The notes under the pieces are model-generated. The model was not told the origin of the DNA. It was given only the letters and a program-made list of their open reading frames with translations, and made no database searches. A program made the translations under genes and the position numbers. 7,819 bases of DNA from contig CADBNA010000351.1 in NCBI GenBank assembly GCA_902795835.1, positions 1 through 7,819 on the forward strand, read 5' to 3'. Position 1 is the stretch's first letter. Each line of letters opens with the position of its first letter. Shown in pieces: positions 1 to 6,370 of this stretch. The stretch is from an uncultured Lachnospiraceae bacterium (lineage in GTDB: Bacteria > Bacillota_A > Clostridia > Lachnospirales > Lachnospiraceae).

Positions 1-23
1 CAGGTTTAGAAGGGAGGGGCTTG

Positions 24-470
24 ATGAAAGATGGTAGATTCTGGAGGAGAGGCGCCGGTGAATTCATCGGATATACGATAACGGTCACCTTTCTGCTCTA
101 TATCCTGATCCTCGGACTTTCCGCGATGATCCTCTTCCGAAATATCCGCCTTCTTACGCAGAGCGCGCAGAAGGCGGCAAGAGAGTGCGTGACGGCGCAC
201 AGCCTTGCCGACGCAGAGAAAATCGCGCAGATGGAAGCCGACAAGGCCCTGCAGGGGCGCACCGGCGTTTCGGATATCCGCGCATCGGTGACGCCGGCGG
301 CCTTTTCGGGTAATGAGTGGAAGAAGGGGAGCTATATCTACGTGAGGGTATCGGCCTATATTGCGACAATGGATCCTCTGACATCCGGGACGCGCGACTG
401 CGTAGTGATGATCATGGTCGAGCATGAAGAGGATGAGGAAGAGGATCCAAGGCTTGCGGAAGGGGGGTGA
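24..470 (+). CDS. TadE-like pseudopilin (stand-alone)
   Basis: This 148-residue protein has a short basic N-terminus, the motif RRGAGEF at residues 8-14, one long hydrophobic segment (about 15-37) and an extracytoplasmic domain of about 80 residues, the TadE-like minor-pilin plan. ATG 24 is preferred over the adjacent TTG 21 because GGAGG at 13-17 leaves a 6-base spacer. The domain ends in a block (W-x-K-G-S-Y-I-x-V, then TMDP) that recurs in the lysozyme fusion downstream, so the two are paralogues. The last 16 residues are strikingly acidic (EHEEDEEEDP). Its stop lies within the ribosome site of the next gene, indicating one operon. The likely role is a minor structural subunit of a Tad/Flp-like pilus or pseudopilus. 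An upstream gene may end at TAG 7-9. The family call is from architecture and motif only. Confidence 0.72.
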   Translation: MKDGRFWRRGAGEFIGYTITVTFLLYILILGLSAMILFRNIRLLTQSAQKAARECVTAHSLADAEKIAQMEADKALQGRTGVSDIRASVTPAAFSGNEWKKGSYIYVRVSAYIATMDPLTSGTRDCVVMIMVEHEEDEEEDPRLAEGG

Positions 471-476
471 CAGATC

Positions 477-1319
477 ATGCGGAAGGCGTATCTTTTTTTT
501 CGGAAAGGGACCGGAACCATGCTCCTGGGAAGTTTCATGTGCGTTATCTGCGCGGTGTTTTTCCTGTATTTCTGGAACATGTTCCTGTTAAACAACAGTG
601 CCGTCAACATGCAGAATGCCCTTGATTCCATAGCGGACGGGACAGCCTATGCCATGGCAAAGGATACAGGAGAGTATGAGGATGCCGTTGACGAGGCCGG
701 AAGGGTAAGAGGCATCGTCACGGATGCTCTGGGCGCGGATCTCGGACCGGTTGCTGTCAGCCGGGAGGCGTTTGAGAAGAGCACGATTGATCTTACCGTC
801 AGGGGAATGCTGTATCCGGCCGCAGCAGGAATCTCAGTCGTCAGGCGCTCCGCGACCACATTCGGAGCCTGTGAGTATGTTCAGTGGATGATGCGCGTAG
901 CGGAAAATGACCATATCGGATACAGCCAGGCGGACCGGTATTCCCTGTTTTCGGCTGCTGATCTGAACGAGAATACTTCGATGCAGGTCAACTGCGACTG
1001 CTCTTCCCTGGTCAGCATGGCCATGATGAAGGCGGGGATTTTTGACAGGTCCGGCGCTTCCATCTGTACAACGGCTACGCTGCCGAACGCGCTGCTCTCT
1101 GCCGGGGCAAGGGATGTGACATCAGAGACCGAAGGCGGCACGGATCTTTCCCGCATGCGGAAGGGAGACATCCTGATCTGGGACGGCGCGGGAAATCTGG
1201 GGCACGCGAAAGTCTATGCCGGGAACGGCCTGCAGGTGGAAGCGGCCGGCGATGACATCGGGGTGATTGTCACATCGTACTACATTGACGGGCATGACTG
1301 GCATGTATACAGACTGTGA
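477..1319 (+). CDS. TadE-like pseudopilin fused to NlpC/P60-type peptidoglycan hydrolase
   Basis: The protein has 280 residues. Residues 1-12 are basic and end in RKGTG, 14-38 form one membrane segment, and about 40-125 are a TadE-like extracytoplasmic region. Residues about 130-280 look like an NlpC/P60 or phage amidase-type cysteine hydrolase. The catalytic Cys is probably C175 in CDCSSLVS, followed by RKGDILIWD (228-236), then H243 in GHAKVYAGNG; E255 in QVEA sits where the third catalytic polar residue is expected. This fold cuts peptide bonds in the wall stem peptide. With an N-in anchor the enzyme would face the wall. ATG 477 has the purine-rich site AGGGGGGTGA at 461-470, shared with the preceding stop. 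The 3' end overlaps the next gene's ribosome site. The hydrolase call is good; the pilin-like N-terminus is inferred from position and layout. Confidence 0.78.
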   Translation: MRKAYLFFRKGTGTMLLGSFMCVICAVFFLYFWNMFLLNNSAVNMQNALDSIADGTAYAMAKDTGEYEDAVDEAGRVRGIVTDALGADLGPVAVSREAFEKSTIDLTVRGMLYPAAAGISVVRRSATTFGACEYVQWMMRVAENDHIGYSQADRYSLFSAADLNENTSMQVNCDCSSLVSMAMMKAGIFDRSGASICTTATLPNALLSAGARDVTSETEGGTDLSRMRKGDILIWDGAGNLGHAKVYAGNGLQVEAAGDDIGVIVTSYYIDGHDWHVYRL

Positions 1320-1324
1320 GGTGG
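1318..1324 (+). promoter_or_regulatory. Ribosome binding site deciding the ATG 1328 start
   Basis: GAGGTGG overlaps the stop of the upstream hydrolase gene (TGA 1317-1319). GAGG is followed by a 6-base spacer before ATG 1328, whereas GTG 1316 would begin before its own ribosome site. Translation of the two hydrolases is therefore probably coupled. Confidence 0.6.
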
Positions 1325-1327
1325 CCC

Positions 1328-2242
1328 ATGGGATACCGAATCGTAAGGAAGATGAAATCCGGAGTCGGTGAGATGGTCTCTTTTTCCATCATCTGCGTAC
1401 TGCTGTCCGTCATTTTCATCTATATCACGGCCTTCCTGCAGTACGCGCATGCCATGGATGCCCTGACCAACGCGCTTACGGCGGCAGGGCGCGCGGCAGC
1501 GCTGTGCGAAAGCGAGGAGGACGCGAGAAGGCGCGTTCAGATGGTGGCGGAAGCGGCTGTTACGGATCCCGCCCTTTCCGAAATAGAGACGGAAATGTCT
1601 TACGCCGACGGGAACAGCTGGGAGGGCGGCAGCTACGTAAAGGTAACGGTCAGGGCCTATGTAAGGACGATGGATCCCTATATCCTTTCCGGCGTAAGGT
1701 CAAAATCACTGGTTACGGTCATTGAAGAAAAAATACAGCTCTATGGAAGCAACATCAATCTGTCACCGGAAGCGGAGGCGCTCCGTCCTCTGGTGGAGGC
1801 CTGTGCGGCCGAGTACGGCATATCCGAATACGTCCCCGTCCTCATGGCGATCATCATGAACGAATCCGGGGGCGTCTATCATCCGGACGGCGGAGAGTAT
1901 ACCGGAATCAGTGACGCATCCGGCGGCATTGCGATAGGAGCGGAGGAGTCGCTTCGGGAAGAGGCCAGGATTTTCCGGGACATACTGGACTATACCTACG
2001 CGAGAGGATGCGATCTGGACACGGCGATACAGTCCTATAATTACGGGCCGGGATTTGCCGATTTCGTGGCGGCAAGAGGAGGCGCCTACAGCTTTGAACT
2101 GGCAGAAGAGTTTGCCATGATGTATTCGGGCGGGGCAACCGTCCCTTACGTAAATGCCATATCCGTACCGATCAACGGCGGATGGCGGTATCAGTACGGG
2201 TGCATGTTTTACGTTCTCTGCGCGCACCAGTATCTGGGCTGA
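1328..2242 (+). CDS. TadE-like pseudopilin fused to CwlT-type lysozyme-like muramidase
   Basis: The protein has 304 residues from ATG 1328, which is favoured over GTG 1316 because GAGGTGG at 1318-1324 is correctly spaced. Residues 1-15 carry KSGVGEM, 17-40 are one membrane segment, and 41-140 are a TadE-like domain matching the first protein of the operon (W-E-G-G-S-Y-V-x-V and TMDP). Residues about 145-304 match the lysozyme-like domain of CwlT-type enzymes: VLMAIIMNESGG (171-182) with E179 as the presumed catalytic glutamate, EESLREEARIF (206-216), and AIQSYNYGPGF (233-243). Such domains cut the glycan strand of peptidoglycan. In conjugative elements this domain normally sits in one protein with an NlpC/P60 domain; here that partner is the gene just upstream. 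The two genes would then supply complementary wall cleavage to the same envelope machine. Confidence 0.82.
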   Translation: MGYRIVRKMKSGVGEMVSFSIICVLLSVIFIYITAFLQYAHAMDALTNALTAAGRAAALCESEEDARRRVQMVAEAAVTDPALSEIETEMSYADGNSWEGGSYVKVTVRAYVRTMDPYILSGVRSKSLVTVIEEKIQLYGSNINLSPEAEALRPLVEACAAEYGISEYVPVLMAIIMNESGGVYHPDGGEYTGISDASGGIAIGAEESLREEARIFRDILDYTYARGCDLDTAIQSYNYGPGFADFVAARGGAYSFELAEEFAMMYSGGATVPYVNAISVPINGGWRYQYGCMFYVLCAHQYLG

Positions 2243-2390
2243 TACCGGATGCCGCAAGGAGCGTGCCACAGACTGATTCTGTCATATTTACGGTGAGGCA
2301 GATCCTTCTTTACAGCAGCACATGGAAGCGGGAACTGCCTCCGGACAGAAGAAAACCGGATTGGCCGGATTACGGCAGGAAGGCGGATAT

Positions 2391-2612
2391 ATGAGTGGAA
2401 AAGCAAAAGCCTTGAAGAGATACGCGAAGCGGTTTATTGAGGAAGAGTCGGGTATGGAACTGCTCCAGATGGCGATTGTACTGGCGGTTACCGTCGGACT
2501 GATCGGCGTGGTAAAAGGTCTTGGAGACATGGTGAGCAGGAACATCTCCAACGCGTCCAATAACGCGGATGCCGAGCTGGGCTCCATCATAGGCACCGGC
2601 ACGGGAAACTGA
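2391..2612 (+). CDS. Flp-like (type IVb) pilin, small structural subunit
   Basis: This 73-residue protein has a basic leader (MSGKAKALKRYAKRF), an acidic EEES, then G21 and a long hydrophobic helix (about 24-44: LLQMAIVLAVTVGLIGVV). A short polar tail rich in Asn, Ser and Gly follows. This is the plan of Flp-type pilins processed by a prepilin peptidase after the Gly, which would leave a mature subunit of about 52 residues. ATG 2391 follows AGGAAGG at 2377-2383 with a 7-base spacer, so the in-frame ATG 2322 is disfavoured. Glu lies at +2 of the mature chain and Gln at +5, where Flp pilins usually have Glu. A terminator-like hairpin follows at once, consistent with a separately abundant pilin message. 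The 148 bases before the gene show no feature beyond a weak 5-bp inverted repeat at 2268-2282. Confidence 0.7.
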   Translation: MSGKAKALKRYAKRFIEEESGMELLQMAIVLAVTVGLIGVVKGLGDMVSRNISNASNNADAELGSIIGTGTGN

Positions 2613-2638
2613 CAGAAAGCCGGGCAAAAAAAGTGTGT

Positions 2639-2674
2639 GCTGCCGCAGGGTGCTGCTTGCGGCAGCTTTTCTTT
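2639..2674 (+). terminator. Perfect-stem terminator or attenuator after the pilin gene
   Basis: GCTGCCGCA (2639-2647) pairs perfectly with TGCGGCAGC (2658-2666) around a 10-base loop, followed by TTTTCTTT (2667-2674). A run of seven A precedes it at 2626-2632. It lies between the pilin stop and the ribosome site (2675-2683) of the next gene, so it probably allows partial readthrough: abundant pilin mRNA, less of the downstream message. Confidence 0.72.
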
Positions 2675-2690
2675 GGGGGGTGAATCAGGC

Positions 2691-4142
2691 ATGAGAAAAC
2701 GAATGAGAACGGCAGCGGCTTTTGCCTTATCCTGGCTGCTTCTTTCCTCTGTCACATACGGTGAGGACATACAGGTTACGATAACGGAAGGGGGATACGC
2801 GGATCTGCAGGCTCACGGGCAGGGCGGAAATGCCGCGGGAGGATACGGAAACGCTGACAATGCCGGGAATACCGGTATGATGGAACAGTCATCCGCCGGA
2901 GGAGGCGCTTCCTATGGAGGAAGTGCGGCCGTGCCGGTTCCGACGCCGGCTGCACAGGGCAGGGCGCTGGAGAGCCAGAGGGAAGTAAAGCGCCTGCTGC
3001 AGAGCCTGATGAACCGCGCAAGGAACAATTCCAGAACCGTTCAGTCGGGCGTGAGCCTTCTTACCATGGGGACTGCCGAAATGTCCTTATCCGAAGTGGA
3101 GAGCCTGCGGAAGCATCTGGGAACCTTCTATGAGTCCCTGGGATCCGCGTACATCCGCGGGAACCAGCTGGAAGGATATGCCTCACTGCTTGAAGGATGG
3201 TTTTCAGATGGAGGAACGGAACAGTCCGGAAGTGAAAGCGGGTCTTCCCGGACCTGGACGGCGCCAGATGCCGACGATCCCTCCAACCGCGCGGGAGGGC
3301 TTTACAACTCGCAGGCGCCGGGTTCAGGCGCGCTCCCATCTTCAGATATCAGCGGGCTGCATCTTGGCAACAGGGGGGACTACCGTGACTTTCTTTCTTC
3401 CGTCAATCTCGCGGATGAGGAGATGCGTGCCGTCTGGAAGGAACTCGCATCCAAAATGCATGCGCAGTACGCGGACAGGGAAGGACAGGTTTACTATTTT
3501 CCGGCAGGAAACGCATACCTTCACGGCGGCGTTTATCCGCCGGTGCATTTCTACGGCCTGGATGCGGAAGGCCGTTTTGCCGGGGACTACGGCGGCATCC
3601 GGATGGACCTGGTCGCGGGAGGTCTGCATGACTGCACTTCCTGGATCGGCAGGTTTTCCGGGATTCTGGGCAGGTACCGGTCGGGAGCGCTTACGGATTC
3701 GGTCAGTGTGGCATATCTGGAAGATACATGTATTACACATGTGGGAGAGCGGAACCTCTATAATGTGAATTACACTTCCAATAACAGGCGCTGGAGGATT
3801 TATGACCGGAACAACAACCTGGTCCACACGGAGTTTACGGACAACATAGAGCATATCTACAGGATAGAAGGCCTTGCAGAGGGCACGTACCGGGTCCTGG
3901 TCGATCAGGAAGCCGTTTTTGACTACAGGCGGGATATGACATATTCAGGCTGCGAGTATCTGGTGGATACCGCGACAGGGAATATTCTGTACTTCAATGA
4001 AAAGGGGGCCGTGGGGAATATCACGCTTGAGAGGGAGAGGGTATCCGGCTATGTAAGCACCGGCCAGACCTTTCTTCTGACGGTGCAGGAAGGCGGGGAT
4101 GCCTCCCTTACGGAAGATCCGCCGACACAGCGGGTCCGGTAG
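2691..4142 (+). CDS. Secreted protein of unknown function in the pilus-like operon
   Basis: The protein has 483 residues from ATG 2691, preceded by GGGGGGTGA (2675-2683). An open stretch reaching back to 2637 would place coding sequence across the terminator and is rejected. Residues 1-24 form a signal peptide (MRKRMRT, hydrophobic core, VTYG). Residues 34-90 are a Gly/Ala/Asn-rich low-complexity linker, 91-170 are largely helical, and 172-220 are a Ser/Gly-rich linker. Residues 228-330 contain YYFPAGNAYLHGG and HFYGLDAEGRF. Residues 335-475 look beta-rich and Ig-like, including RRWRIYDRNNN and GLAEGTYRVLVD. No membrane anchor or LPXTG signal is seen at the C-terminus. I do not recognise a family. 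Position and export suggest a surface component, adhesin or tip protein of the apparatus, but this is inference. Confidence 0.75.
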   Translation: MRKRMRTAAAFALSWLLLSSVTYGEDIQVTITEGGYADLQAHGQGGNAAGGYGNADNAGNTGMMEQSSAGGGASYGGSAAVPVPTPAAQGRALESQREVKRLLQSLMNRARNNSRTVQSGVSLLTMGTAEMSLSEVESLRKHLGTFYESLGSAYIRGNQLEGYASLLEGWFSDGGTEQSGSESGSSRTWTAPDADDPSNRAGGLYNSQAPGSGALPSSDISGLHLGNRGDYRDFLSSVNLADEEMRAVWKELASKMHAQYADREGQVYYFPAGNAYLHGGVYPPVHFYGLDAEGRFAGDYGGIRMDLVAGGLHDCTSWIGRFSGILGRYRSGALTDSVSVAYLEDTCITHVGERNLYNVNYTSNNRRWRIYDRNNNLVHTEFTDNIEHIYRIEGLAEGTYRVLVDQEAVFDYRRDMTYSGCEYLVDTATGNILYFNEKGAVGNITLERERVSGYVSTGQTFLLTVQEGGDASLTEDPPTQRVR

Positions 4143-4265
4143 ATGGCGTCCCCGGTCAGAAATCACACACTTCTTTTGAGGGATTCCGATATTGGCAGGT
4201 TTTTCCTGAAGATACCGGGATCCCTTTATGATGCAGTGATGGAAATGGATGGAAAAGCATGCTAA
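4143..4265 (+). CDS. Possible 40-residue ORF abutting the secreted-protein stop
   Basis: ATG 4143 directly follows TAG 4140-4142 and opens a frame to TAA 4263-4265. It encodes MASPVRNHTLLLRDSD, then IGRFFLKIPGSLYDAVMEM and a short end. No ribosome site precedes it, so expression would depend on termination-reinitiation coupling. It could be a real small gene, the N-terminal remnant of a longer gene, or chance. I recognise no family. It overlaps upstream extensions of the next gene but not its preferred start at 4312. Confidence 0.25.
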   Translation: MASPVRNHTLLLRDSDIGRFFLKIPGSLYDAVMEMDGKAC

Positions 4266-4311
4266 GATACAATCACAGACCGCTTGTTTATCCGGGGGAC
4301 AGGGAATAACT

Positions 4312-5247
4312 ATGGAACACAAAAGAGAAAAGAAGAATTCAATGATTATTGAACAGGCCTTTGATCTTATTTGCCTTGCTGTGTCTTATGGAATTCTGTT
4401 CCTTCTCCCCCAGAAGATCGATTTCTTCTTTTACCTGATCTTTGGGGTATCCGCCTTTCTGTTTTGCATCGGTTTCTTCCGTCTGGGCTTTTCGTTTGAT
4501 GCCCCGGCAGGCTCTAAGGGGGAACTGGTTGCCGGATTGTTTTACACGGGGTTTGGAACGGTTTTAAATGCTGCGGGTTTATATGGCATCTGTCAGGACC
4601 ATGGCAGCGGACGCAGTATTACGATTGCGACACTTCTGCTGATCGAAGCGCTTGTATTGTTTGCCATGGCAGGGAGCAGTCCCAAAACGCCGGGAACGCA
4701 GAGACTGTCAGCGATCGTGTTTCGGGCTGCGGCTGTTCTCCTTATTGTTTTCGGGATCGCGTTTGCCCTCTGGAAGCGTATCAGCGTCTCTTCCGTGATT
4801 GCTGCGACCATGCTTCTGATTGAAGGAATTTGCCTCTGGAGGATGGGAGGCGGCAGCAATCCATTCAATACACTGAATTCCGAAATACAGGCGGTCCCGG
4901 GACTTCGGATTCAGATCTCGCAGCTTCAGCAGACTTTTGCCGGTGTAGAGACACAGCTGGGATACCCGTGGATCGGGAAGATCAAATCGATCGGGCAGGA
5001 TGCTGTCATTTACGGCCCTTCGGAAGACGGCTTCTGCGTTTACGGCTACTATCTTTATGGGCGTTTCTATGTCGCCGGCAGTACCAGCCCTCTCTTTCCC
5101 AGCCCTGAAGATACCGCGGGGCATACCGTAACAGAAGTTCCGGACAGCAGCGGGCTCCTGCTGGCAAAAGAAGACCTTCCGAAAGCATATGCCGGAATGT
5201 TTGCACGGTATGCAGAGAACGGAAGCACGCAGTGGATCACGGATTGA
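4312..5247 (+). CDS. Six-TM membrane protein with soluble C-terminal domain, function unknown
   Basis: The protein has 311 residues from ATG 4312, chosen because AGGGA at 4301-4305 gives a 6-base spacer; an in-frame ATG at 4249 lacks a ribosome site. Hydrophobic segments lie near 12-33, 37-59, 70-93, 103-120, 132-154 and 159-177. They are followed by a soluble region of about 130 residues containing GRFYVAGSTSP. TM4 and TM6 share an evident repeat (ATLLLIEALVLFAM against ATMLLIEGICLWRM), and TM1-2 has the same hairpin layout, suggesting three two-TM units. The six-TM half resembles general DUF-type membrane proteins, but no family is recognised. The gene ends next to the ribosome site of the nitroreductase gene, so the two are probably co-transcribed. 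The link to the upstream pilus operon is unclear; composition here is less GC-rich. Confidence 0.7.
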   Translation: MEHKREKKNSMIIEQAFDLICLAVSYGILFLLPQKIDFFFYLIFGVSAFLFCIGFFRLGFSFDAPAGSKGELVAGLFYTGFGTVLNAAGLYGICQDHGSGRSITIATLLLIEALVLFAMAGSSPKTPGTQRLSAIVFRAAAVLLIVFGIAFALWKRISVSSVIAATMLLIEGICLWRMGGGSNPFNTLNSEIQAVPGLRIQISQLQQTFAGVETQLGYPWIGKIKSIGQDAVIYGPSEDGFCVYGYYLYGRFYVAGSTSPLFPSPEDTAGHTVTEVPDSSGLLLAKEDLPKAYAGMFARYAENGSTQWITD

Positions 5248-5266
5248 GGAGGAAAGTATTGTAATA

Positions 5267-6139
5267 ATGCAGAGTATTAACAATCAGCCGAACAGAAGAA
5301 ATGGTCCCACGCCTTCCGGAGGCGATTACTCAGAGATTTTCTACTTCAACGAGCGTCATGAGATCGCAGAGCCGGAGGAGGCAGTCTCTGGAATAATCCG
5401 CGAATGCAGGGAAGACGGAACACTTGTGCAGGAAACCTGGTTCAGGGTGAATCAGGAGAAAGGAGAATCGGCGATGACACTGTCTGAAGCAATTGATGCC
5501 CGCCATTCTGTAAGGGCGTACAAAGACAAACCGATACCTGAAGATATCCGTACGCAGCTCGATGCATTCGTTGCGGAGTGCAATGAAGAGGGCAACCTCC
5601 ACATCTCTGTTCAGTATGATGATCCCGCAGGGTTTGATTCCAGACTGGCACAGTACGGCAGTTTCCGAAATGTGCAGAACTATATTGTCCTTGCAGGGAA
5701 GAAGGAGGGGGATTTTGATTTCCGCTGCGGATACTATGGGGAAAAGATCGTTCTTTTCGCGCAGCAGGCAGGACTTAATACCTGTTGGGCAGCTTTGACT
5801 TTCAACAAACGGCGTGTGAAGGAGATCGTACCCCCGGGAGATTCTCTCTGTATGGTGATCGCTTTGGGATTTGGAGAGACGCAGGGAAACAGCCGCAGGA
5901 GCAAAACCGTCGATGAAGTCGTAATAAGCAGGGGGGAGATGCCTGACTGGTTCCGCAGGGGCGTGGAGGCGGCGCTTAAGGCGCCTACGGCAATGAACCA
6001 GCAGAAATTTGTTTTCGGCATGAAGGATGGAAAGCCGGCAGTAAAAGTAAAGGGCATAGGCGTTCATACGAAGGTCGACTGCGGGATTGTTGCGTACCAT
6101 TTTGAGGTGGAATCCGGCAGAAAGGTGACGTTTGCCTGA
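5267..6139 (+). CDS. Nitroreductase family protein (TM1586 type) with N-terminal extension
   Basis: From ATG 5267 the protein has 290 residues; the nitroreductase proper starts at ATG 5474 and has 221. Nitroreductases bind FMN and reduce nitro compounds, quinones or similar acceptors with NAD(P)H in the cytoplasm. In 5474 numbering, ARHSVR (9-14) is the phosphate-binding start, YYGEKIVLFAQQAGLNTCW (87-105) is the central helix region, and APTAMNQQKF (170-179) is the second FMN motif typical of the TM1586 group. VDCGIVAYHFEV (201-212) closes the fold. The extra 69 residues include a compact segment (GGDYSEIFYFN, then about 35 residues). GGAGG at 5248-5252 serves the far start with a long 14-base spacer. 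ATG 5474 has a better site. Both forms may be made. The physiological substrate cannot be told. Confidence 0.85.
   Translation: MQSINNQPNRRNGPTPSGGDYSEIFYFNERHEIAEPEEAVSGIIRECREDGTLVQETWFRVNQEKGESAMTLSEAIDARHSVRAYKDKPIPEDIRTQLDAFVAECNEEGNLHISVQYDDPAGFDSRLAQYGSFRNVQNYIVLAGKKEGDFDFRCGYYGEKIVLFAQQAGLNTCWAALTFNKRRVKEIVPPGDSLCMVIALGFGETQGNSRRSKTVDEVVISRGEMPDWFRRGVEAALKAPTAMNQQKFVFGMKDGKPAVKVKGIGVHTKVDCGIVAYHFEVESGRKVTFA
5454..5465 (+). promoter_or_regulatory. Internal ribosome binding site for the nitroreductase core
   Basis: AGGAGAAAGGAG lies 8 bases before ATG 5474, exactly where nitroreductase proteins of this family usually begin (MTLSEAI-ARHSVRAY). It supports an internal start and a two-product or two-gene reading of the 5267-6139 frame. 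Confidence 0.5.
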
Positions 6140-6220
6140 TTATCCGCCGATTGCCGGCACTAAGGAAAGACATGATATCCCGCCGGCCAGGCAGGATGAA
6201 AAAACGTTCAGAAAACATTT

Positions 6221-6283
6221 GGGGCTTTCACAGTTTACGCCGGATAATAACCGGAGGGACTGAGAAAGCCCCTGCTTTCTTTT
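6221..6283 (+). terminator. Composite rho-independent terminator
   Basis: GGGGCTTTC (6221-6229) pairs with GAAAGCCCC (6264-6272). After an A-A mismatch, CAGT (6231-6234) pairs with ACTG (6259-6262), and CCGG (6240-6243) pairs with CCGG (6251-6254) around ATAATAA. TTTCTTTT follows at 6276-6283. It ends the membrane protein and nitroreductase unit and insulates the promoter to its right. The bases from 6140 to 6220 hold no gene or signal I can support. Confidence 0.85.
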
Positions 6284-6335
6284 AGATCAGTAAAGCACGC
6301 TTAGGGCACTTTGACTCGTATCCGTGTTAAGATAA

Positions 6336-6364
6336 TTGACACATCCTATTGAATAGGGTAAAAT
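6336..6364 (+). promoter_or_regulatory. Sigma-A promoter of the interrupted regulator gene
   Basis: TTGACA (6336-6341) is a perfect -35 box and TAAAAT (6359-6364) a near-perfect -10 box, with the ideal 17-base spacer. The predicted start of transcription is about 6370-6372, on the ATG at 6371, so the message would be leaderless or nearly so. Confidence 0.75.
6345..6357. promoter_or_regulatory. Palindromic operator candidate inside the promoter
   Basis: CCTATTGAATAGG is a perfect 6-1-6 inverted repeat filling most of the spacer between the -35 and -10 boxes. A dimeric HTH repressor bound here would block RNA polymerase. The XRE-type gene starting 14 bases later is the natural candidate for autorepression. 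Confidence 0.55.
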
Positions 6365-6370
6365 CAGAGC

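Noticed and set aside
2268..2282. Inverted repeat ACAGA-CTGAT-TCTGT before the pilin gene
   Set aside because: Only five base pairs, no T-run and no convincing promoter boxes around it; too weak to call an operator or terminator.
2322..2390. Upstream in-frame ATG giving a 96-residue version of the pilin
   Set aside because: No ribosome site before ATG 2322, while ATG 2391 has AGGAAGG at a 7-base spacer and yields a normal pilin leader.
2637..2690. Earlier start for the secreted protein
   Set aside because: The extension is encoded by the terminator hairpin and would place 18 residues before a clean signal peptide.
4203..4233. Possible promoter (TTCCTG, then TATGAT) before the six-TM membrane protein gene
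   Set aside because: The -35 is poor and the spacer is 18 bases; not distinguishable from background.
5330..6100. Long - strand ORF of 256 codons over the nitroreductase gene
   Set aside because: Shadow of a clearly recognisable nitroreductase on the + strand; the translation shows no domain-like pattern.
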